Source of the DNA: Micromonospora sp. KC723
GTDB taxonomy: Bacteria; Actinomycetota; Actinomycetes; Mycobacteriales; Micromonosporaceae
NCBI RefSeq assembly: GCF_004348595.1
Contig: NZ_SMKD01000025.1
Location: 1-55,399, forward strand
Reading direction: 5' to 3'
Length of the DNA: 55,399 nucleotides
Shown: in pieces, positions 45,919 through 52,693 of the stretch
Layout of the letters: the number at the start of each line of letters is the position of its first letter
Numbering within the stretch: the first letter of the stretch is position 1
Program-made: the position numbers and the translations under genes
Notes under the pieces: generated by a model
Seen by the model: only the letters and a program-made list of their open reading frames with translations
Database searches by the model: none
Told to the model about the DNA's origin: nothing

Positions 45919-47060
45919 GCCGGCCGGTCTACGTACACGACCTCGACGGCCTGGCCATGCATGCCCGCGCCGTCCGGGCGGCGTTGCCCAGGCAGGTCGA
46001 ACTGCTGTACGCCGTCAAGGCGAACCCGGACCCGGGCGTACTGCGGATCCTCGCCCCGATCGTCGACGGGTTCGAGACCGCCAGTCGCGGCGAACTGCGC
46101 CGGATGGCCGAGGTGCTGCCCGGACGGGTCCCGGCCGCGTACGTCGGCCCGGGCAAGACCGACGAGGACCTCGCCGCCGCCCTCACCGCCGGGGTGGACC
46201 GCATCCACGTCGAGTCGCCGGCCGAGCTGCGACGCCTCGGCGCACTGGCCGTCGCGGCCGGCACGCCGGCCCGGGTGCTGCTCCGGGTGAACCTCCCGGT
46301 GGAGGCCCCGGGGGCGAGCCTGATCATGGGCGGACGGCCCAGTCCGTTCGGCATGGACCCGGCCGACGCGGTGGAATGCGTCCGCCACCCACCCGCCGGC
46401 GTCGAGGTGCGGGGCGTACACGCCCACCTGGCCAGCGGGCTGGACGCCCCGCTCGCCGGCGCGGTCGCCGCCGCCGTGGTCCGCTGGTCGGTCGCCGAGG
46501 TCGGCGCCACGGAGGTCGACGTGGGCGGCGGCATGGCCGTCGACTACGCCGACCCGGCCGTGCGGTTCGACTGGGTGGGCTACGGCCGGGCGCTGGCGGA
46601 CGTCCTCGACGCGTACCCCGGGCTGCGGCTGCGGGTCGAGCCGGGGCGGTCGGTCACCGCCTACTGCGGGGCCTACCTGACCGAGGTCATCGACGTGAAG
46701 CGCTCGCGCGGCGAATGGTTCGTGGTGGTGGCGGGCGGCACGCACCACCTGCGCACACCGGCGGCCAAGGGGCATCCGCAGCCGTTCACGGTGCACCGGC
46801 GGCGGGACGGCGGGGGCCCCTGCACCGACGGCGGGCCGGTCACCGTGGTCGGGCAGCTGTGCACCCCCAAGGACGTCCTGTCCCGGTCAAGCACGGCGGG
46901 ACCGATCGGTGTGGGCGACGTGTTGCTCTTCGCCATGGCCGGCGCGTACGCCTGGAACATCAGCCACCGGGACTTCCTGCTGCACGACCCGCCGGAGTTC
47001 CGTACCGGTGATCCGGAGCGGCTGGCCGCCGACTGGGCGGCTCGACCGTCCCGGTCGTGA
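45915..47060 (+). CDS. PLP-dependent decarboxylase (PvsE/SbnH-like, fold type III)
   Basis: 381 aa from the GTG at 45915, overlapping the NIS2 stop (GTGA). Alanine-racemase-type barrel: PLP Lys in LLYAVKANPDPGVL, ETASRGEL, HVESPAELRRL, GVHAHLASGLD, GGGMAVDY, EPGRSVTAYCGAYLTEV. The C-terminal beta domain has GQLCTPKDVL (active-site Cys) and MAGAYAWNISHRDFLLH. In the vibrioferrin and staphyloferrin B pathways the equivalent enzyme decarboxylates a citryl-amino acid made by an NIS synthetase. The same role is inferred here. Last gene of the coupled operon. Confidence 0.9.
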   Translation: MSRPVYVHDLDGLAMHARAVRAALPRQVELLYAVKANPDPGVLRILAPIVDGFETASRGELRRMAEVLPGRVPAAYVGPGKTDEDLAAALTAGVDRIHVESPAELRRLGALAVAAGTPARVLLRVNLPVEAPGASLIMGGRPSPFGMDPADAVECVRHPPAGVEVRGVHAHLASGLDAPLAGAVAAAVVRWSVAEVGATEVDVGGGMAVDYADPAVRFDWVGYGRALADVLDAYPGLRLRVEPGRSVTAYCGAYLTEVIDVKRSRGEWFVVVAGGTHHLRTPAAKGHPQPFTVHRRRDGGGPCTDGGPVTVVGQLCTPKDVLSRSSTAGPIGVGDVLLFAMAGAYAWNISHRDFLLHDPPEFRTGDPERLAADWAARPSRS

Positions 47061-47434
47061 CCCTGACACGGCGGCTCCGGGCCGGACCGCCGCGTCCGGT
47101 CGGCCACCTCCGCAAGACGGCGATGACCAATCGGTCGACAGCTATTTATTTCCAGCCGAATCGCGGACGGCCGGCCACCCTGATTTCGTTCCCGATAAGG
47201 TAAAGCCAGCCTTGCCTTACCAAAAGAAAGGCTAGCATTATTCATCGCCGACACGTGGCAGAAACGTCGGCCAGCCTGCTATGAGTAACGCTTCGCTGCT
47301 ACAGTTCGTTCCGAAGAACAGGCGCCGCCCGTGGTTTCACCTTCCCCATGCGCGGCAACTACGAACTGACGAATGAGTAGGCGGGCGGACGTATTCCTCT
47401 GCCCGCTGGTCTGAAACAGCATGGAGGGCACCCC
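47061..47434. other. Intergenic, AT-richer, possible iron-box relic and short ORF
   Basis: 374 bp. An imperfect dyad at 47199-47221 (GGTAAAG, 9 nt, CCTTACC) has DtxR-box character but matches the canonical 19-mer poorly. A 31-codon frame from the ATG at 47281 to 47376 lacks a clear ribosome-binding site. The region is locally AT-rich around 47140-47240, as expected of a promoter for the DUF1540 gene. Confidence 0.4.
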
Positions 47435-47731
47435 GTGAAAACCCTGCTCCAGACACCCCCGGTACGTGAATGCGCCGCTACGGCGTGCAGTTTCAACGCC
47501 AACGGCTGCCACGCTCCGGCGATCACCGTGGCGTCGACGGGTGATGCCGCCTCCTGCGCGACATTCGTCGAGTCTCCGGTGCGGGGCGGGATCGCGGAGG
47601 TGACCGGCGCGGTGGGCGCCTGCGCGCGTTCGGAGTGTGTCTACAACACCAACCTCGCCTGTACCGCCAAGTCCATCACCGTCGGACCAGGCGCCACCGC
47701 CAGCGACTGCCTCACCTACCAGCCCGCCTGA
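47435..47731 (+). CDS. Double-DUF1540 cysteine-rich small protein
   Basis: 98 aa, GTG start at 47435 with GGAGGG 6-7 nt upstream. It consists of two copies of the DUF1540 motif, each with four Cys: ECAATACSFNANGCHAPAI with a distal Cys in SCATF, and ACARSECVYNTNLACTAKSI with a distal Cys in SDCLTY. DUF1540 has no assigned function; the paired CxxxxC/C/C arrangement suggests a metal site. No signal peptide, so cytoplasmic. It lies between iron-controlled siderophore genes and a DUF2470 gene, next to DtxR-like dyads, so a role in metal homeostasis is a reasonable but unproved guess. Confidence 0.85.
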   Translation: MKTLLQTPPVRECAATACSFNANGCHAPAITVASTGDAASCATFVESPVRGGIAEVTGAVGACARSECVYNTNLACTAKSITVGPGATASDCLTYQPA

Positions 47732-47817
47732 CAGAACGCGGCACCCGGTCCGCCCGGTCAGCGGCATACCGGCAGTGGCGGACCGGCCACGGCGGCACAC
47801 CAGGACGCCGCCTTGGC

Positions 47818-47836
47818 AAAGGTAAGCCTTACCTAC
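47818..47836 (+). promoter_or_regulatory. DtxR-like palindrome upstream of DUF2470 gene
   Basis: Contains the perfect 15-bp palindrome AGGTAAGCCTTACCT (47820-47834). It matches the canonical 19-bp iron box at only 13 positions but has the same AGGT...ACCT symmetry. It lies 56 bp before the preferred start of the DUF2470 gene. Confidence 0.55.
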
Positions 47837-47891
47837 TAACGTCATAACCCTAGGCCGACCTCACCTTTACTTGATGGCCAAGGAGACTGAC

Positions 47892-48752
47892 ATGGCGTTG
47901 CACCCAGCCGGGCGACCCGCGGAGCTTGCCCCGCCCGCCACTGACGCCGCCGCGACAGCGGAACCGTCAGTGGCGGGCGCGCACGCCACGCTGACTGATG
48001 CCGACGCCGTGATGGCACGCTCAGTTCTCTCCGCCACGCCGTCGCTGCGGCTCCGGCTCGGCGACGCCACCGTCGACCTCATCGAATCGCACGCCGTCCT
48101 GCCCGATGGCACGGTGGTCCTCGCGGTTGACGCGATGACCCAGACCGGCGGCCTGCTTGTCGCCACGCGCGGTCGACCGGGTGCGGTACGCCTCGACGTC
48201 ACGCAACTCGTCCCGGTCGCCGTACGGTCCCGGGTGCGGGCCAGAGTACGGATGCTGGGTACGGTGCGCCGGCTCGACCCGGCTGTTCTGGACTCGTGCG
48301 ACGGCGACACCATCATGTCACTGCTCGACCTGCCGCCCGTGGCGCTCTGGGCGTTCGAACCGGTCGAGGTCGGCCTCGGTCGCGACAGCAGCGATACCAC
48401 GGTGAGCATCAGCGCCTATCGCACCGCACGCCCCGACCCGCTCGCCGCCGACGAAGCCGAGTATCTGCAACACCTCACCCAGCAGCATGCTGATGTCTTC
48501 GGCCAGCTCGTCACGCTGCTCGATCCGGCGTTGACTGCGGTGTCCGCGCGGGTCGTACCGGTCGCTGTCGACGCTGACGGCATCGTGCTGCGCGCCGAGG
48601 CACCGGACGGGCACACCGACGTCCGACTTCCGTTCGTCCATCGGGTCACGAAAAGTGCCGACCTTCCCGAAGGCCTGCGGACACTGCTCGCTGAGGCGGT
48701 CCGGCGGGATACATCCGCCGGCTCCGCACCTGACGGAGTGGAGCATTCGTAG
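47892..48752 (+). CDS. DUF2470-domain, split-barrel haem-iron-type protein
   Basis: About 286 aa from the ATG at 47892 (AAGGAG 6 nt upstream; ATG at 47874 is weaker). The N-terminal two thirds look like a flavin-reductase/PNPOx split barrel without obvious FMN residues. The C-terminal part, ADEAEYLQHLTQQHADVFGQL to VRLPFVHRV, matches DUF2470, the domain found at the C-terminus of HugZ-like haem-degrading proteins. Haem binding or haem-iron recovery is possible. The upstream AGGTAAGCCTTACCT palindrome suggests iron regulation. No signal peptide. Confidence 0.7.
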   Translation: MALHPAGRPAELAPPATDAAATAEPSVAGAHATLTDADAVMARSVLSATPSLRLRLGDATVDLIESHAVLPDGTVVLAVDAMTQTGGLLVATRGRPGAVRLDVTQLVPVAVRSRVRARVRMLGTVRRLDPAVLDSCDGDTIMSLLDLPPVALWAFEPVEVGLGRDSSDTTVSISAYRTARPDPLAADEAEYLQHLTQQHADVFGQLVTLLDPALTAVSARVVPVAVDADGIVLRAEAPDGHTDVRLPFVHRVTKSADLPEGLRTLLAEAVRRDTSAGSAPDGVEHS

Positions 48753-48916
48753 ATTCCTCGACGACCTCCCGATGAACGGACACCCGATCCTGCAGGGCAG
48801 GAGCGGCTATCGGGGGCAGGGCCGGCAGGGTGCGCGTTGTCACCGTGCGGGGGCCGGCTCGGTGGGCCGTGGCGTGAAGAAGCGGGTGACGTCGTCCGCT
48901 GCGGTGGGAGACAGCA
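48753..48916. other. Short intergenic, remnant of a monooxygenase tail
   Basis: No intact gene. The minus-strand frame LSPTAADDVTRFFTPRPTE follows directly after the truncated monooxygenase in another frame and could be leftover C-terminal sequence of that or another gene. Confidence 0.3.
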
Positions 48917-49402
48917 TCATACGACCGAGCGTGCGCCGTCCGCGCCGATGAGGACCTCGCAGTCGGCGCTGTGGCCGCCAGCGAAGGTCAGCCGGAAGCC
49001 TCCGTCGGGTCGTGGCGTCGCCGCGACGAGCCGGTGCTGCCACAGGACAGTGTCGGCGGGGAGTGAGTCAAGCAGGAGATCACGCAGCGCGCCGCGGTCG
49101 ATCTCGGGACGTCCGGAGAACGAGCCGGGTTGTGGCTTGTGGTGCACGAGGGTGCGTCCGGCCGGGGCGAGGATGCGATGTTCCTCGCCCTCCGGCCGCG
49201 CCTCGGACCGGAACCGGCTGGCGAGACCCGCGTCGGCCAGGGCCCGTTGCCCGGACTCCGGGTGCAGGTCGAGCGACCCGCCCTGTGATCGCGCGGATCG
49301 GCTTGCCTCGCGTTCGTACACCACCGCGCCGATGCCGTGCCGATGCGGGATTCGGGCCAACGTCAGACCGCCAAAACCGCCACCGGCGATCGCGATGCGC
49401 AT
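48917..49402 (-). pseudogene. Truncated FAD-dependent monooxygenase
   Basis: Only about 161 codons, against 370-400 for the family. The N-terminal FAD Rossmann motif is intact (AIAGGGFGGLTLA) and the segment reaches the second FAD motif (VLIGADGARSVV), then ends at TGA. The substrate-binding half and C-terminal helix are missing, so the flavin site is incomplete and the product is probably inactive. This is a deletion or decay product of a TetX/PHBH-like hydroxylase. Start at 49402 (GGAG 6 nt upstream) or 49408. Divergent from an intact TetR gene that presumably once controlled it. Confidence 0.75.
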
Positions 49403-49419
49403 CTTCATCTCCGTTACCG

Positions 49420-49432
49420 TACGATGTAAGCT
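49420..49432 (+). promoter_or_regulatory. Leaderless promoter of TetR gene
   Basis: TACGAT (49420-49425) is followed 7 nt later by the ATG at 49433. ACCGTAC occurs twice around the start (near 49417 and 49441) and may be the autoregulatory operator. Confidence 0.4.
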
Positions 49433-50158
49433 ATGGATACACCGTACAGTAGCGCACCGCTGCCCGTCTGGGAACGGCCCGAGCCTCAGCCGCGGGCGAC
49501 GCCGGTGCCGCTGAGCCGCGCGAAGATCGCCGCCACGGCGATCCGGATCGCCGACGCACACGGTCTCGATGGGCTGTCGGTACGCAGGATCGCCAAAGAG
49601 CTCGGCGTCGGTCCGATGCGGCTCTACGACTACGTGGTCAACAAAGCCGAACTGCTCGACCTGATGGTCGACGCCGTGTACGCCCAGATCGCCGAGGCCG
49701 GCCAGCACTCCGAGTGGCGCGCCACGGTACTGGCCATCGTTCACGCAACCCGCGACGCCGCCCTTGAACATGAGTGGTTCGCCGACCTGCTCGGCGCAAG
49801 ACCACACCTGGGACCTCACGCGCTCGCCGTGGGCGAATCGACCGCGGCGGCACTCATTCAGGCCCCCGGCGTGCGCGGTATCGACGATCTCCAGCGGGCC
49901 CTGGGCGTCCTCAACGCGTTCATCGTCGGAGCGCTCCGCAGCGAGATCACCGAGCGCCGCACCACCCGTTCCACCGGTACCGACGTGTCCGCGTGGCAGG
50001 CCGCCCTCGGGCCCTACCTGACACGCATGCTCGAAACAGGCCGCTACCCCACCGTCGCCCGGATCGTCGTCGACGGCGCCCACCTCGACGCCGCGGAAGC
50101 CTTCCACCACAACCTGATCACCATCTTGGACGGCATCACCAACCATCCCCACACGTGA
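49433..50158 (+). CDS. TetR-family regulator (TetR/TetR_C type)
   Basis: 241 aa. HTH: IAATAIRIADAHGLDGLSVR, RIAKELGVGPMRLYDYVVNK, then AELLDLMVDAVY. The MRLYDYV form and the larger C-terminal domain are typical of regulators beside flavin monooxygenases. It is divergent from the truncated monooxygenase, 30 bp away. Probably now controls only itself or genes elsewhere. Confidence 0.88.
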   Translation: MDTPYSSAPLPVWERPEPQPRATPVPLSRAKIAATAIRIADAHGLDGLSVRRIAKELGVGPMRLYDYVVNKAELLDLMVDAVYAQIAEAGQHSEWRATVLAIVHATRDAALEHEWFADLLGARPHLGPHALAVGESTAAALIQAPGVRGIDDLQRALGVLNAFIVGALRSEITERRTTRSTGTDVSAWQAALGPYLTRMLETGRYPTVARIVVDGAHLDAAEAFHHNLITILDGITNHPHT

Positions 50159-50295
50159 TCCACTGCTCGCGGGCCCGTATCGGCTGAACACCGATACCCC
50201 TCGACCAGACTGTCGGACCTGCGGCGGCCCGAGCGTCAGCCGCTCTCGGCCAACACGCAACGTGAGCGATCCCCGAGAGGATGCTGGAATTGCAG

Positions 50296-50326
50296 CGGCG
50301 GGCTCGGTCTTGCACCGAGCCCGCCG
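50296..50326. terminator. Terminator between TetR and GH62
   Basis: Perfect 13-bp stem (50296-50308 with 50314-50326) and 5-nt loop (CTTGC) between convergent genes. Confidence 0.65.
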
Positions 50327-50363
50327 TTGCGGTCCTACGTGATCCTGGTCGGAAACCGAGCCG

Positions 50364-51884
50364 TTAGCGTTGCAGGGTCAGCAGACCCGGCCGGTAGGGC
50401 AGGCGGCCGTAGTCAGTGCCATCGGAACTGGGCGAACGACCCTGGTAGAGCAACTGCAGGTTGCAGGGATCGACGGTCATGGTCTGATCGGCGTTGGTAC
50501 GGATCAGTTCACCGTGGCTGATGTCGTTGGTCCAGGTGGCACCGCTGTTGGCCTTGCCGGCGAAGGGGTTGCTCTCGGTCGCGGCCTGCGGTGTCCACGT
50601 ACCGCCCAGGCTGGTGGCCGTGAACGAGCGGAAGTAGCGACCCCGTGCGCCCATCGCCTCGACGATCATGAGGTACCGATTCTGTCCCTGGAGCTTGTAG
50701 ACCTGAACCGCTTCGAACAGGTTCGCCTTCGTGTCGGTCATGATCGTCGTGTAGTTGGAGCCGAAGCTGCCCGGAAAGTTGCCGATGGGCATGCTGGCCC
50801 GGTAGATCTTGCCGTTGTCCCCGGCGAAGAAGAGGTACATGTTCGTGTCGTCACCGATCAGCGCCTGGTCGATCGGGCCGGTGTCGGAGCCAGAGATGCT
50901 CCCGGTGAAGAGCGTCTGGTGCGGCGACCACGAATTCACGTTGGTGGGGTCGGTCGAGGTCCGGTAGGAGAACGCGGGGCCACCCCACTGGTAGGCGAGC
51001 ACCCAGATGTTCTTCGGGGCGAAGTAGAACAGCGAAGGCGCGACAGCGGAGAACGGCATCTGGTTCTGGCTGGCCGAGGCCATGTCGGACCAGTTCGTGA
51101 AGAGGCCGAAATTCATCGAGCCCCAGCTCGTTCCATGGTCGTGCGTCGTCGCGTAGACCAGATGCCGGCCGTTGTAGGGGGCGTGGGTGAAGTCCTTGAG
51201 CGAGACCCACCCCGACCGCGGCTGCGCCAGCGGGCCGGTCGAGGTCCAGCGGTACGACGACGGAAGGTTGCACGTGCCGGGCGGCGGCGTCGTCGGCGGC
51301 GGCGTGGTGGGAGGCGTTCCGCCGTCCACGCGGACAAGCTGCCACTGCTGGTTGGTGCCGTTCCAGTCGTCGTACTGCTGGATGTTGGCGCCGTCCGCGG
51401 TGGAGGCGCCGGCGACGTCGATGGCCTTGTTGCTGTGGCGGCTGATGAACCGGACGTAGCCGCCGTCGGAGTCGGCCAGTCGCCACTGCTGGTTGGTGCC
51501 GTTCACGTCGGCCCACTGGACGATGGCGGCGCCGTTGGCGGTGGAGCGGCCGGAGACGTCCAGGACCTTGCCGGAGTGGCGGGACTTGATCCGGTAGTAG
51601 CCACCGCCGGAGTCCACGAACTGCCACTGCTGTTGGTTTCCGTCGTTTCGCGACCACTGCGTGATCCGCGCGCCGTCGTTGGTGGCCAGGTTGTACACGT
51701 CCAATGCCTTGCCACTGTTTCGATTCACCAAGACGTACCACGCATTGGTGTCCACCGTGGCCGCCGACGCCGACGTCGCGGAAACCGTGACGAGCGCGCT
51801 GCCCACGACGACCGCGGCAACCGAGGCGGCCAACCCCGACCGCCACCGACGCCACCTCGCGGTGCGCGCAGATCCAACCGGCAT
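50364..51884 (-). CDS. Secreted ricin-lectin + GH62 alpha-L-arabinofuranosidase
   Basis: About 506 aa from the ATG at 51884 (AGGAGAG about 6 nt upstream). The frame stays open 118 codons upstream but lacks coding character and holds the operators. Order: signal peptide ([19 protein letters not shown]), ricin-type beta-trefoil (about 45-190), Thr/Pro linker (about 190-205), GH62 domain to the C-terminus. GH62 features: [82 protein letters not shown] and [21 protein letters not shown]62 enzymes release arabinose from arabinoxylan. The lectin module is a close paralogue of that of the GH43 gene at 6499. Confidence 0.94.
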   Translation of the reverse strand: MPVGSARTARWRRWRSGLAASVAAVVVGSALVTVSATSASAATVDTNAWYVLVNRNSGKALDVYNLATNDGARITQWSRNDGNQQQWQFVDSGGGYYRIKSRHSGKVLDVSGRSTANGAAIVQWADVNGTNQQWRLADSDGGYVRFISRHSNKAIDVAGASTADGANIQQYDDWNGTNQQWQLVRVDGGTPPTTPPPTTPPPGTCNLPSSYRWTSTGPLAQPRSGWVSLKDFTHAPYNGRHLVYATTHDHGTSWGSMNFGLFTNWSDMASASQNQMPFSAVAPSLFYFAPKNIWVLAYQWGGPAFSYRTSTDPTNVNSWSPHQTLFTGSISGSDTGPIDQALIGDDTNMYLFFAGDNGKIYRASMPIGNFPGSFGSNYTTIMTDTKANLFEAVQVYKLQGQNRYLMIVEAMGARGRYFRSFTATSLGGTWTPQAATESNPFAGKANSGATWTNDISHGELIRTNADQTMTVDPCNLQLLYQGRSPSSDGTDYGRLPYRPGLLTLQR

Positions 51885-51993
51885 AGCATCTCTCCTTTCG
51901 ATCATCCGAACCGCCGACATGAAGCGCGCCACGTCGGTGCGGGCACCGACGACACCCGTGCACGAGCAGCGGCCCAGGCATCGACACCACTGG

Positions 51994-52009
51994 CTGTTAG
52001 CGCTAACAG
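51994..52009. promoter_or_regulatory. Perfect LacI-type operator upstream of GH62
   Basis: CTGTTAGCGCTAACAG is a perfect 16-bp palindrome with a central CG, typical of LacI-family sites, 110 bp before the GH62 start. Related sites occur at 52104, 8663 and 8775. Confidence 0.7.
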
Positions 52010-52103
52010 AGTGCTCTCTCCGTAGTGGCCCGAGGCAGAAGGGTGTAGGGACGTGGCGACAAGTTGCCACTGGGTGGTGTGACTCACCGCACCATGCGAT
52101 GGA

Positions 52104-52119
52104 CTGTGAACGACAACAG
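52104..52119. promoter_or_regulatory. Second, degenerate LacI-type operator upstream of GH62
   Basis: CTGTGAACGACAACAG matches the perfect site at 12 of 16 positions and the site at 8775 at 14 of 16. It lies 110 bp from the perfect site. Confidence 0.45.
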
Positions 52120-52424
52120 CGAACCGCGTCAAGAAGTTTCGGCAATGTTTCGGAAAGTTCGTCGAAACCCGCCGAACCCCGCCCAGGCTCGACCTCGTCA
52201 GCCCCGACCGATCCGGTGCCACGTCGCAACCCTTCCACCGGCGCCAGCGACCGCCGCAGCGGCCGACACGTGGCGGTGCGGGCGCACGCCCACCAGCGCT
52301 CGGTCGCGCCCGCGGACAGTCAGCCCAGCGCCTGTCGCGATCACCGACGACAGCGAGGCGGACCCGCGCCAGTGTTTCGACCCGCCCCCGGCACCGACAC
52401 CTCTAACCACAAGACATTGAAGCT

Positions 52425-52453
52425 TGTTGACATCATACATCACACGACCTATG
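52425..52453 (+). promoter_or_regulatory. Housekeeping-type promoter of beta-helix gene
   Basis: TTGACA (52425-52430), 17 nt, TATGTT (52448-52453), in an AT-rich stretch. It is near-consensus for the major sigma factor and faces the beta-helix gene, whose start is about 235 nt downstream. Confidence 0.6.
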
Positions 52454-52693
52454 TTCCACGTACATTGCGGTCGCAGCGCTGGGAGCAGCCGATCTCATCA
52501 TCTCCACGTCGAGAGTGAGCAGCCATGAAGCAGTGACACTGTGGCCGGCCATGGCGGTCGTGGCGTTCGAGATCGCGGGTGCGGCAGGACTCGGGACAAC
52601 TGGCCCCGGCCCGGATCGCGGTCGGCAGTTCCTCCGCGCCCATGATGGCCCACGTCCTCGCGGCTCAGCATCCGGACCCGAAAGGAACAGTGC

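Larger units (their letters stand above)
51885..52693. other. 809-bp divergent intergenic region
   Basis: Contains two LacI-type operators (51994, 52104), an imperfect 18-bp palindrome at 52053-52070, and a near-consensus promoter (52425-52453) for the beta-helix gene with a leader of about 235 nt. No intact gene is supported; the open frames lack ribosome sites and family features. Confidence 0.55.

Noticed and set aside
47061..47434. Possible riboswitch or sRNA between decarboxylase and DUF1540 genes
   Set aside because: No conserved riboswitch core or strong terminator is visible; only weak dyads and a short ORF.
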